The position numbers and the translations under genes were made by a program. This document shows, piece by piece, positions 7,633 to 15,513 of a DNA stretch of 29,237 bases; positions within the stretch are counted from its first letter, which is position 1, and the number at the start of each line of letters is the position of its first letter. Source of the stretch: JBGSBR01 sp041730495. Its GTDB lineage: Bacteria > Patescibacteriota > Microgenomatia > UBA1406 > GWC2-37-13. The stretch is from NCBI GenBank assembly GCA_041730495.1, contig JBGSBR010000015.1:1-29237 (forward strand). The letters are read 5' to 3'. The notes beneath the pieces are model-generated. The model made no database searches, was not told the origin of the DNA, and saw only the letters and a program-made list of their open reading frames with translations.

Positions 7633-8215
7633 TCGAGATCACAAGCCAGCTTTTATCTTTCACTCTTTCTTTATCATAGCCATTGTAGTCATAGAATCCA
7701 TTGGTTTCTTTCATTACTTCTAGTGGACGAATAAAGATAAGCTTCAATGTCCCATCTTTTGTTCTATAAAGAAAATCAGTCTCAGTTTGTAATAAAATTT
7801 CAGCTGCATCTTGACCTGGTTCTTTGACAGCATCAGTTATTTTGTTGCCAGTGACGAGAAACTCTGCTGAGTGTATTTGATCTGAGTCATAATTTAAAAA
7901 GTGAATCGTGCCTTCTGGCCAGTGGATATCAGTATTAAACAACGCTAATCGTTTGGTAGTTTCTTGCTTAGAAAATCCTTCACGCTTAAATACAAAACTT
8001 CCTGGAGCGATAAACTCACGAAACTCCCAGAACTTTCTTTCTGAGACTTTTTTATTTTGAATTGTTTCCTTGAGAAATTGTTGAGTAGTTTGATTCTTCA
8101 TGGCAGCAAATGTTTGCAGTCTGACACGTGGATGTAATATCAGCAAAGATAAAATCGCAATAACGGCAATAATCAGGTAGATGTGTGTCTGTATTTTTGA
8201 GTATAATGTCGTCAT
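7619..8215 (-). CDS. Unknown protein with one N-terminal membrane anchor
   Basis: 198 residues from ATG 8215. One hydrophobic segment at about residues 12-31 (IYLIIAVIAILSLLIL) is followed by a hydrophilic, mixed-charge domain of about 165 residues, so the bulk is probably outside the cell on a membrane anchor. No cysteines or catalytic signature stand out, and I do not recognise the family. An alternative start at 8254 (M-N-R-Y) adds 13 residues; a minus-strand TATAAT at 8264-8259 lies 4 nt from it, which is rather close for a leaderless start and gives a 37-nt leader for the 8215 start. It sits between two GT-C genes, overlapping one by 14 bp (tails) and the other by 2 bp (heads). Being sandwiched there suggests a partner or target of the glycosylation enzymes, but that is a guess. 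Confidence 0.65.
   Translation of the reverse strand: MTTLYSKIQTHIYLIIAVIAILSLLILHPRVRLQTFAAMKNQTTQQFLKETIQNKKVSERKFWEFREFIAPGSFVFKREGFSKQETTKRLALFNTDIHWPEGTIHFLNYDSDQIHSAEFLVTGNKITDAVKEPGQDAAEILLQTETDFLYRTKDGTLKLIFIRPLEVMKETNGFYDYNGYDKERVKDKSWLVISTIAE
8202..8207 (+). promoter_or_regulatory. -10 box for leaderless start at 8214
   Basis: A perfect TATAAT ends 6 nt before ATG 8214 and lies inside early codons of the opposite-strand gene. This spacing chooses 8214 over the upstream in-frame ATG at 8181, which would place the box inside the coding region. Confidence 0.6.
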
Positions 8216-9884
8216 GTTGCAAAAGAAAACTGAGTTAGCTTCGTATCTATTCATTTTCATTATATCAGTTGTTTTTGTCTTCGATTTATTTTTACAGCCA
8301 GGGATCCCGACTACGTTTGATGGACCCACACACGTGGCGAACATTGCACAAGTCTACGGAGCTCTTGCTGACGGTGAATTCCCAGCTCGATGGGGCAATG
8401 GCTTTGCTCGTTATGGATTACCAATCCCCATTTTTGCCCAACAAGTAACATCATATCTGGGTGCATTTTTGACTTTCATCACAGGAAACGTAGTGACATC
8501 ATATAATCTCGTAGTGTTCTTGGGCGTTTTCTTAGCTACTGTTTTGCTTTATCGTTTCTTACGTTATTATGTCAGCCCGTTGCCTGCATTGATTGGTGCG
8601 GCTGTTTTTCACTTCGCACCATATCGTATCAATAATGTTTATGTAAGAGGAGCTTTGCCTGAGTTCTTTTCAAGCATTTTTACTATCATGACCTTGATAT
8701 CGTTACAGATTATTTTTGAAAGAAAACAGATCCGCGGATATTTCTTGCTTATCCTTTCACTGACATTACTCTTGCTCACGCATCCATTTATGGCGGTGGT
8801 GACCGCGATTTTTGCTGGTATTTATACCTTGTGGTTGATCCGAGATAACAAACATAAACGGAATCATATTATTGCTCTGGGTACAGCTGGTGCTGCAGCT
8901 ATCGGACTTGCAGGATACTATTTAGTACCGCTATTTGTAGAGATCAGATATTTCTTTTATGGATCTGGTGGTTCATACTCACATTTTCTACCAGGACATT
9001 TCCTTAGTTGGCAGCAGTTTGTGACTGAACGTTGGCCATACTTCTTTGGTGGTGATATTTTCCCTAGACCTCATATTCATCAGATCGGATTACTTGAGCT
9101 TGCTGTTATTATGACAGCGTTTGTAGTAGCAGTTGTACAGTACAAACGCAAAAAACAGTTAGCGCTGATCCATGTGGTAGCTTTGACTGTGGCTGTTTAC
9201 GTCTTTTTCCTGACATCGTTTTCTGAGATTTTGTATACCAAGATTTTGCCTTTGGGAAATATTCAACATCCATGGCGAATGTTCTCAGGATTTATTTTGT
9301 TACCTGGGATACTTGCCGCTTTGTTACTTGAACGGTATAAAAAGTACACAATTGTTGGTGCTATCATCATCATTACTGCTATCAGTGTCATGCGCATACC
9401 ACAGCTCTATGGCAAGAATAGTACGAAACAAGAATATGTCAGACACTTCGTGACAGAAGACAATCTACATGGACCAGTGATGAATACTGTTTGGATGGGT
9501 GAGACTCGCAGTTATCCATTTCGCTCACAAAAAGCCCGCATTATCGATGGCAAAGGTACTATTACTGCAAGAGAAGAAAAAAATGCATCACGTAAGTACA
9601 CCATTCAAGCTGAGACGCCAGTCAGATTAGTAGACTATACATTTTATTTCCCAGGATGGATGGCATATGTCGATGGTAAGCCGACTACGATTGAGTTCCA
9701 AGATCCGAATTATCGTGGAGCACTGACTTACAATTTGCCCGCAGGTACTCATGAAGTATTACTTCGCTTCGAAGAAACAAAAATACGTATCGTGGGTGAT
9801 CTGATGACGCTTGTTTCCATAGCTGGTATGATAATGTTATGGCTTTCACGACAACGGATAGCCAAGTTTCTCATGCTTAAATAA
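8214..9884 (+). CDS. PTPS-related/YfhO-like polytopic membrane glycosyltransferase
   Basis: 556 residues, about ten or more helices. The first external loop has TTFDGPTHVANI with Asp36 and His40, then a G-x-F-P-A-R-W segment and YGLPIPIF. This pattern fits the membrane family called 6-pyruvoyl-tetrahydropterin-synthase-related (PF10131), which is GT-C-like despite its name. After the last-but-one helix a soluble beta-rich stretch (FYFPGWMAYVDGKPT, then LPAGTHEVLLRF) matches the C-terminal domain style of YfhO proteins, and one final helix closes the chain. The protein at 13802-15505 has the same architecture. Start at 8214 is chosen from the -10 spacing; 8181 is the longer alternative. The next gene follows after 1 nt, so they are surely coupled. 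Substrate unknown. Confidence 0.8.
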   Translation: MLQKKTELASYLFIFIISVVFVFDLFLQPGIPTTFDGPTHVANIAQVYGALADGEFPARWGNGFARYGLPIPIFAQQVTSYLGAFLTFITGNVVTSYNLVVFLGVFLATVLLYRFLRYYVSPLPALIGAAVFHFAPYRINNVYVRGALPEFFSSIFTIMTLISLQIIFERKQIRGYFLLILSLTLLLLTHPFMAVVTAIFAGIYTLWLIRDNKHKRNHIIALGTAGAAAIGLAGYYLVPLFVEIRYFFYGSGGSYSHFLPGHFLSWQQFVTERWPYFFGGDIFPRPHIHQIGLLELAVIMTAFVVAVVQYKRKKQLALIHVVALTVAVYVFFLTSFSEILYTKILPLGNIQHPWRMFSGFILLPGILAALLLERYKKYTIVGAIIIITAISVMRIPQLYGKNSTKQEYVRHFVTEDNLHGPVMNTVWMGETRSYPFRSQKARIIDGKGTITAREEKNASRKYTIQAETPVRLVDYTFYFPGWMAYVDGKPTTIEFQDPNYRGALTYNLPAGTHEVLLRFEETKIRIVGDLMTLVSIAGMIMLWLSRQRIAKFLMLK

Positions 9885-9885
9885 T

Positions 9886-11514
9886 ATGAAAAAACACTGG
9901 TTATTGTTCCTGATTTTCTTTCTAGCTCTTGCACTGCGTCTTTATAAACTAGGATCTTTACCATTCAATCCACATGAAGATGAGATCTTGAGTGGGTATG
10001 TTGGACGATTTATTTTAGAGAATGGCGTAGATTTGTATGGCAATAAATGGCCATTACTTTATTTCAATAAATTTGGTGATTACTACATCATTTTACCGAT
10101 GTATCTTGCAGGCTTATCAAGCTTCTTATTTGGGGTAAATGCATTTGCGATTCGTTTTCCTGCAGCTTTTATCGGAAGTTTGATTGTGTTTCCGTTGTAT
10201 TATCTGACATTGCAGGTTTTCAAAGACAAAAAAGCTGCACTCATTGCAGCATTACTCGGAGCGATAACTCCCTGGCACCTAGTACTCTCACGTTCAAGTG
10301 TTGAAGGGATCATAGGATCAACCATTTTTCTCGGTGCAATTGTCTGTGTTTTAGAATACATTCGTAATAAACGAAACCTCGTTGGTTTACTAAGTGTTGG
10401 ATTATTTTTCTTGTCATACTGGATTTACCATCCATTCAGGATCTATACGCCACTTGTGTTACTTCCACTGCCGATTTTATTTGCAAGTATTCGTAAAGAT
10501 AGAAGAATGTTAATGACGTGGGTGGTAACTGCTGGTTTATTTTTCTTGTTAACCTTTGGTATCAGTAGTACAGAGTGGGGAAGTGGCCGTTTCGAACAAA
10601 CCTCTATTTTTAGTGATCTCTCGGGCGTGACTATTAGGATTCAAGAACAGATCTATAACTCTGGGAATGACAATATTTTTATTGCCAGATTGTTTCATAA
10701 CAAAGTAATCGGATTTGGAAGAGAGTTTATAGCACAGTATCTAACCTACTTTTCACCAGTTTTCCTATTCTTAAAAGGTGGAGCAGAGTCACGCTTTGAT
10801 GTGCCAGACAATGGATTGTATTTCATCACCTATTTGATCGGTGTTATCTCAGCTTGTTTCCTCGGCAAATATAAAGGCGATAAGCCATATCTATGGTATT
10901 TCCTGTACTTACTTGTAATCGCTCCTATTCCTGCAGCACTGACGTATTATGGTTCACCCAATATCCATCGAGCAGCATTTTTTGGAGTACTGCTGTTAAT
11001 TCCAATTGCATACGGGTTTGCACAATTGTTAAAGCTGAAGTATGTCAGATTGATTACAGTTGGATTAGTGTTACTCGTACTGGTCGAGTTTGGGTATTTC
11101 TGGCATCAATACTCAGTCCAAGCAGATGTCTATACAGGAATTCGTCGTAATGATGCTTTTAAGGAACTAGCTTTGTATACAGCTCAGCATAAAGATGAAT
11201 ATGATTTAGTGTATCTGCCTGCTGAAGGAAATACGGCATTATATTATCTGTATTTCACCCAAGATTTTAATCCAAAATATGCTTCACAGTTTAAAACTGA
11301 TGCACGGATTGATAAGGTAGGAAATGTGCAGTTTCTTGATGCCACTTGTCCGACAGAAAAACTCTGGGCAAATGATTTCGATAAAAAAATTCTGGTAGTC
11401 AATCGACACTCATGTGGAGAAAAAGCTGATTTACAGAAAGTGACTGATATTAAAGGAAGAAATCCACTTTTGGGATTCACACTTTACACTACTTCTCCTG
11501 CAGAACAGAAATAA
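9886..11514 (+). CDS. GT39-like membrane glycosyltransferase with H-E-D-E motif
   Basis: 542 residues, about ten to eleven helices. The first loop reads FNPHEDEILSGY with acidic residues 31-33, the dolichyl/polyprenyl-phosphate-mannose protein-mannosyltransferase type of catalytic loop, followed by FGDYYIILPMYL. WIYHPFRIYTP in the middle corresponds to a conserved loop also present as SYLPGRVF in 18652-19920. The C-terminal about 110 residues are hydrophilic and contain two or three cysteines. The ATG follows the preceding TAA by 1 nt, so translation is probably coupled. The last 26 bp overlap tail to tail with the GT2 gene at 11489. Acceptor unknown; protein or glycan both possible. Confidence 0.8.
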   Translation: MKKHWLLFLIFFLALALRLYKLGSLPFNPHEDEILSGYVGRFILENGVDLYGNKWPLLYFNKFGDYYIILPMYLAGLSSFLFGVNAFAIRFPAAFIGSLIVFPLYYLTLQVFKDKKAALIAALLGAITPWHLVLSRSSVEGIIGSTIFLGAIVCVLEYIRNKRNLVGLLSVGLFFLSYWIYHPFRIYTPLVLLPLPILFASIRKDRRMLMTWVVTAGLFFLLTFGISSTEWGSGRFEQTSIFSDLSGVTIRIQEQIYNSGNDNIFIARLFHNKVIGFGREFIAQYLTYFSPVFLFLKGGAESRFDVPDNGLYFITYLIGVISACFLGKYKGDKPYLWYFLYLLVIAPIPAALTYYGSPNIHRAAFFGVLLLIPIAYGFAQLLKLKYVRLITVGLVLLVLVEFGYFWHQYSVQADVYTGIRRNDAFKELALYTAQHKDEYDLVYLPAEGNTALYYLYFTQDFNPKYASQFKTDARIDKVGNVQFLDATCPTEKLWANDFDKKILVVNRHSCGEKADLQKVTDIKGRNPLLGFTLYTTSPAEQK

Positions 11515-12394
11515 GTTTTTTAAGTACTTTTTTCTTAGCTCGTTTATTTTGTGGATATAGGTCATGCTCAAGCATCCAGTGCATCGTTTCAGCATGACCT
11601 TTGGCAAAGAGTTGCTCTACCGCTTGGATGAGCTCTGTTTGATCGATGTCATGACTGCCTTTGCGTTGATACTCACTGAAATATACCAGAAATGGATACA
11701 TCATCTGGAAAAATGACAGATAAAATCCATGAACATTATCTTTGTAGCCTTTTTCCAAGAAGAAGCGACTCATAAACTCTGAGATACCTTGATCTACAGT
11801 GTGAGGAAGTGACAACTCGTGAGTTGTTTGCTCAGACTTGGCATAACGGACAGCTTTGGCGAAGTACTCTGCGACTGAGTCATAGTTGTAATGCATAATA
11901 GCAAGCGCTGGATCAGCATCGAGTTTGTGTCCATTTCCTGTAGCTTTAGGTTGTGCATGTAACTCATCTTTCCAATGTACTGCAGTCTTTTTGAAAAATC
12001 TAATCTGATAATCTGGCCACCAGCGAGCATGCTCAATCCATTTGCCGAAAATAATGTTCTTGCGAGGGAAAATCAGATAATCATATTTCTCATAATTGGA
12101 TTGGATATATGTTGCAAGAGTTGCAGGTATTACTTCATCGGGATCCATGAATAGTACATAGGGATGTTTCGCAAACGCTTTCGTTTCTTCACGGATCTGC
12201 TCGACATACAGTACTTCTTTATCTATTTTTTCGATGCGTAAATTTTTATAGTTTATGAGTACTTTCTCAAGCAAGGGTGACATGCCGATATCAACCAAGA
12301 CTATCTCTGCAACCCAGGTATGCAAGGAGTCGAGTGTTTCGGCTAAATGAATAGGATATCCTTTGACGACAATTACTGCTGAGATATTATTCAT
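11489..12394 (-). CDS. GT2 family glycosyltransferase, WaaE/KdtX-like
   Basis: 301 residues, cytoplasmic, GT-A fold. It begins ISAVIVVKGYPIHLAETLDS with the E-x-x-L-D-S-L motif of the WaaE/KdtX branch, where the usual VDSGS is replaced by VDIGMS. FMDPDEVIP (84-87 DPDE) is the metal-binding motif. HARWWPDYQIRFFKK and the HYNYDSVAEYFAKAVRYAKSE stretch are also typical of that branch, which transfers hexoses onto lipid-linked or lipooligosaccharide cores from nucleotide sugars. The C-terminal 90 residues are helical and basic, possibly membrane-associated. The start overlaps the stop of the flippase gene by 8 bp, so the two are coupled; the tail overlaps the plus-strand gene by 26 bp. Confidence 0.85.
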   Translation of the reverse strand: MNNISAVIVVKGYPIHLAETLDSLHTWVAEIVLVDIGMSPLLEKVLINYKNLRIEKIDKEVLYVEQIREETKAFAKHPYVLFMDPDEVIPATLATYIQSNYEKYDYLIFPRKNIIFGKWIEHARWWPDYQIRFFKKTAVHWKDELHAQPKATGNGHKLDADPALAIMHYNYDSVAEYFAKAVRYAKSEQTTHELSLPHTVDQGISEFMSRFFLEKGYKDNVHGFYLSFFQMMYPFLVYFSEYQRKGSHDIDQTELIQAVEQLFAKGHAETMHWMLEHDLYPQNKRAKKKVLKKLISVLQEK

Positions 12395-13832
12395 ATTTAA
12401 AAATCGAACGAATTTCGTGAATGATGGGAATTCTCAAGATACCTATTAGTATACCCAGATATACAGCAGCGCCGACTAGACTCGTGATGATCAATGTCAA
12501 TAGCGATACTCCAAGCATCTCAACACCAAATACCACGACACCCATGATCGCACTAGCGAGTATGAAAGGTACTACGTTTTTAACCAGCTCAAGATCAATA
12601 TATTTTTTGGCATGTATCATAATCGCAAAACAGGTAAGTGAAAGAAATATCAATGTATAGGCAAAGCCATTTACACCGTATGTAGTAGTCAAAATTGGCA
12701 TCAGGATCCAGGTCATCACTGTCCAGTACAACATATAGCGGAATGATATTTTGACTTTACCTAAGGCATTAAAGAGATTGATAAACGGTGTTGAATATGA
12801 AGACAGGAAAGCTGATATACATAAGAGATAGAAAATCGGCAAGGCTGGTTCCCATTTATTGTATTTTGGTATGAGCTCTACTACGAAATGCATTAAGAGT
12901 AACATCGCTGTGTAGACTGGTGCCAGAAGCATTGTTTGGAAAAAGAGAATTTTATTGGTGAGTTTACTAACCTTATCTTTCTCATGTTGTAATCGTGCAA
13001 AGATTGGAAATAAGATACGACTAATGTTATCCATAATCATCCTGATCGGTGCTTCTGCCCAACGTTTCGCCCAGCCGATATATCCAAGAGCTTCAAGACC
13101 GAGCACTTTACCCAGATATAAGAGTATCAAATCATCTTTGACCAGTGCGAGAAAGGTATTAGTTTGAAAAGGCAAACCAAATGACAATAAACCTTTCAAA
13201 CTTGTTCGGTTAACTGTAAATCGGGGCATCCAGAATGACAGATAATACATGAGCAGTGTGCCACAGATTGCACGAATAAGTACGGCATAAACGAAGCTAA
13301 ATAAATCAAAGCCAGCGAGTGCCAGTATCGAAACTGTGACATAAAAAATAGTATTTTCGACGACCTGGACTAAGACAATTTTTTGAAACTGCACCTGTCT
13401 CTCAAGCATGATTGATGGGATGGTTTTCAGTGATGATAAAAAGAATGCGACTAGTAATGCCCAGTAGAGATAAATCGCATTTTGCGGCAAGTTATAAAGA
13501 TTTTGGATTACAGGTGTAACGAGAAAGGCAATGATTAGTAGTGACACAATTAACAGTTGTTGAACCGTGAATGTGGTGGCAATATCATCATCAGAGACCT
13601 CTGCTTTTTGCACGAGTGAAGCCGCAAGTCCGATGTCTGAGAAATAATTGAGAAATGAAATGATTGAAAGCGTGAGGATATAAATACCAAATGTGGCAGG
13701 GGGCAGTGAGATAGTGAGTACCAAGTTAGCAATTAAGCCAAGGATGGCCGCATAGCCACTTTGGAAAAACAGACTAAAGATACTGACAACAGTGTTTTTT
13801 TTTAGATTTTTTTGATGATCAGCTTGGTCCAT
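12387..13832 (-). CDS. Wzx/RfbX-type polysaccharide flippase
   Basis: 481 residues with about 12-14 helices in the MOP-superfamily pattern. The N-terminus (basic, then FQSGYAAILGLIANLVLTISL, LPPATFGIYILTLSII and FSDIGLAASLVQK) is characteristic of polysaccharide-biosynthesis exporters (WzxC/Polysacc_synt type); the segment YIGWAKRWAEAPIRMIMDNISRILFP in the middle is the matching second-half loop. Role: flips undecaprenyl-diphosphate-linked glycan units from the inner to the outer leaflet. It lies in the minus-strand run, overlapping the upstream gene by 31 bp and the downstream GT2 gene by 8 bp. This is the only flippase in the window, so cytoplasmic GT2/GT4 products probably leave through it. 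Confidence 0.88.
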   Translation of the reverse strand: MDQADHQKNLKKNTVVSIFSLFFQSGYAAILGLIANLVLTISLPPATFGIYILTLSIISFLNYFSDIGLAASLVQKAEVSDDDIATTFTVQQLLIVSLLIIAFLVTPVIQNLYNLPQNAIYLYWALLVAFFLSSLKTIPSIMLERQVQFQKIVLVQVVENTIFYVTVSILALAGFDLFSFVYAVLIRAICGTLLMYYLSFWMPRFTVNRTSLKGLLSFGLPFQTNTFLALVKDDLILLYLGKVLGLEALGYIGWAKRWAEAPIRMIMDNISRILFPIFARLQHEKDKVSKLTNKILFFQTMLLAPVYTAMLLLMHFVVELIPKYNKWEPALPIFYLLCISAFLSSYSTPFINLFNALGKVKISFRYMLYWTVMTWILMPILTTTYGVNGFAYTLIFLSLTCFAIMIHAKKYIDLELVKNVVPFILASAIMGVVVFGVEMLGVSLLTLIITSLVGAAVYLGILIGILRIPIIHEIRSIFKYE

Positions 13833-15505
13833 TTGATTGATTTAATAGAAAACAGTATCAGGCTTAGCAAGGTAATAATAGTTATCAGATTGCTGATTGT
13901 TTCTAGATTTGTTTGCTTATATTGTACTCGAATTGTGTCAAAGTCGCTTCCTGATAGCTTGATATAAGGGCGCCCGAGCTTATCAAATTTAGTCGGAGTC
14001 ATGACTTCGTTGTTCTGGGTAATCTGCCAGTAAGGCGCATAGTGGATATTCAGTCGGATTGCCTCAGGTGATTTTACTGAAAACAATCGATCAAATCCTT
14101 TGGTTTTGAGAGGCAATAATTCTTCTTTACCTGTTCTTACTATTGGATCTGCAAAGTCAGAAGCAGTTGCTTTTGATTCCAGAGATTTCCAGGTAGCGTA
14201 ATCTACGGTATATGGGATATATTCAGCAGCCTTGTAAGCAAGTGAAGTAGCGATATATTCTTGGCTGAGATACTTAGTGCTAAACTCAGTGGTTGAGATA
14301 TTTTGTGAGTAGAAGAATTTTTGATTAAATCCAAATATGATGATTATCCCTAAAACGATTCCGTACTGTTTAAACGGTACTTTCACATGATCAGCGAAGT
14401 AAGCTGTATAAAAAGATAAACCAAATACTACAAACATCAGAAATCTCCAAGGAAACTGGAAGAGTGAAAGGATTGGTTTAAATAGATCCCAGATAAGCTG
14501 TGATGCTGGTGTAACCATGAAGATACTCAAGATAGTTAAAGCTGCGATACTTCGAAATAGATTTTGATTATCTTGCTGCTGCTTTTTGATCGTATGATAA
14601 GCAAAAAATATGAGACCAGCGATACCTAGAAGGATCTGGAATTTGCCGATCTGAAATGACATGCCATCTGCAGTGCATCCGGGAGCGGATCCCGCAAATC
14701 CCCACATCGATGACCATAATTGCGACAAACATAAGAAATGATCTGCATACTGTGTTGTTGTAGCTCTGGCTTGTGCTTGCACTAGTGATAGCTCAGCTAC
14801 AGCCGGGATCAAGAAGTATGCACTTGCCAGTAATCCGAGTATTACAGTGAGCAATGCTAAACGTTTTTGCTTGATGAGTAAACTCATGACAATGCAGATT
14901 GCCACTGTCAGTAGAGAAAGTACATTATGACTGGTAAATAACAATGACAAAATAACTACAGTTGCGAGTAAACGTTTTTTATTGACAGTGTAAAGAGCAT
15001 ATAATCCTAGCGGAAACAAGGCAAAGAACCAAGCTTCAGCCAGATTGGCGCGCACAAATATATCGACTGCGAGATACGGACTTGTCACATAAGCTGCAGC
15101 TCCTAGATATGCAGCGTACTTATCAAAAAATAAGCGTAATAATAATACCATTCCGATAAAGCCAGTGATAATCGCCAGAAGATATGACAGTTTGATTGCT
15201 GTGATGATACTAAATCCTATTAAGACAAAACTTGAAGTAAACCAGTATGCAGTTGGCGCGTAGTAGTTAAAGATCGGAAAGCCAAGGCCAAATGACATAT
15301 CTGGAGCGATGCGAGGTGGTATTTGTCCTTGTTGAAGACTGTAAACAAACTGTTGTATCCTCCCAGCTTGTGTTTCATCATGACCAGCAAACATCTCTGA
15401 TGAGAATGGATTTAGATCTCCGCCAAGTAAAAATATGATGCAAATGAGACAGATAGCAAAGATGATATAGCTGCTCCAGCGAGACCAGACAGTTGATAGA
15501 GTCAT
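13802..15505 (-). CDS. PTPS-related/YfhO-like polytopic membrane glycosyltransferase
   Basis: 567 residues, about eleven helices. The first external loop has MFAGHDETQAGRIQQ with His42-Asp43-Glu44, then QIPPRIAPDMSFGLGFPIF and a Y-Y-A-P segment: the same order of acidic residue, G-x-I-P-x-R and G-x-P-I-F as in 8214-9884. The C-terminus has a soluble segment (IHYAPYWQITQNNEVMTPTK) resembling the YfhO external domain and one last helix. The two proteins are therefore diverged paralogs. The gene starts 8 nt after the preceding stop and overlaps the flippase start by 31 bp. Likely a lipid-sugar-dependent transferase acting outside the membrane; sugar and acceptor are unknown. Confidence 0.78.
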   Translation of the reverse strand: MTLSTVWSRWSSYIIFAICLICIIFLLGGDLNPFSSEMFAGHDETQAGRIQQFVYSLQQGQIPPRIAPDMSFGLGFPIFNYYAPTAYWFTSSFVLIGFSIITAIKLSYLLAIITGFIGMVLLLRLFFDKYAAYLGAAAYVTSPYLAVDIFVRANLAEAWFFALFPLGLYALYTVNKKRLLATVVILSLLFTSHNVLSLLTVAICIVMSLLIKQKRLALLTVILGLLASAYFLIPAVAELSLVQAQARATTTQYADHFLCLSQLWSSMWGFAGSAPGCTADGMSFQIGKFQILLGIAGLIFFAYHTIKKQQQDNQNLFRSIAALTILSIFMVTPASQLIWDLFKPILSLFQFPWRFLMFVVFGLSFYTAYFADHVKVPFKQYGIVLGIIIIFGFNQKFFYSQNISTTEFSTKYLSQEYIATSLAYKAAEYIPYTVDYATWKSLESKATASDFADPIVRTGKEELLPLKTKGFDRLFSVKSPEAIRLNIHYAPYWQITQNNEVMTPTKFDKLGRPYIKLSGSDFDTIRVQYKQTNLETISNLITIITLLSLILFSIKSIKWTKLIIKKI

Positions 15506-15513
15506 AAACGGTG

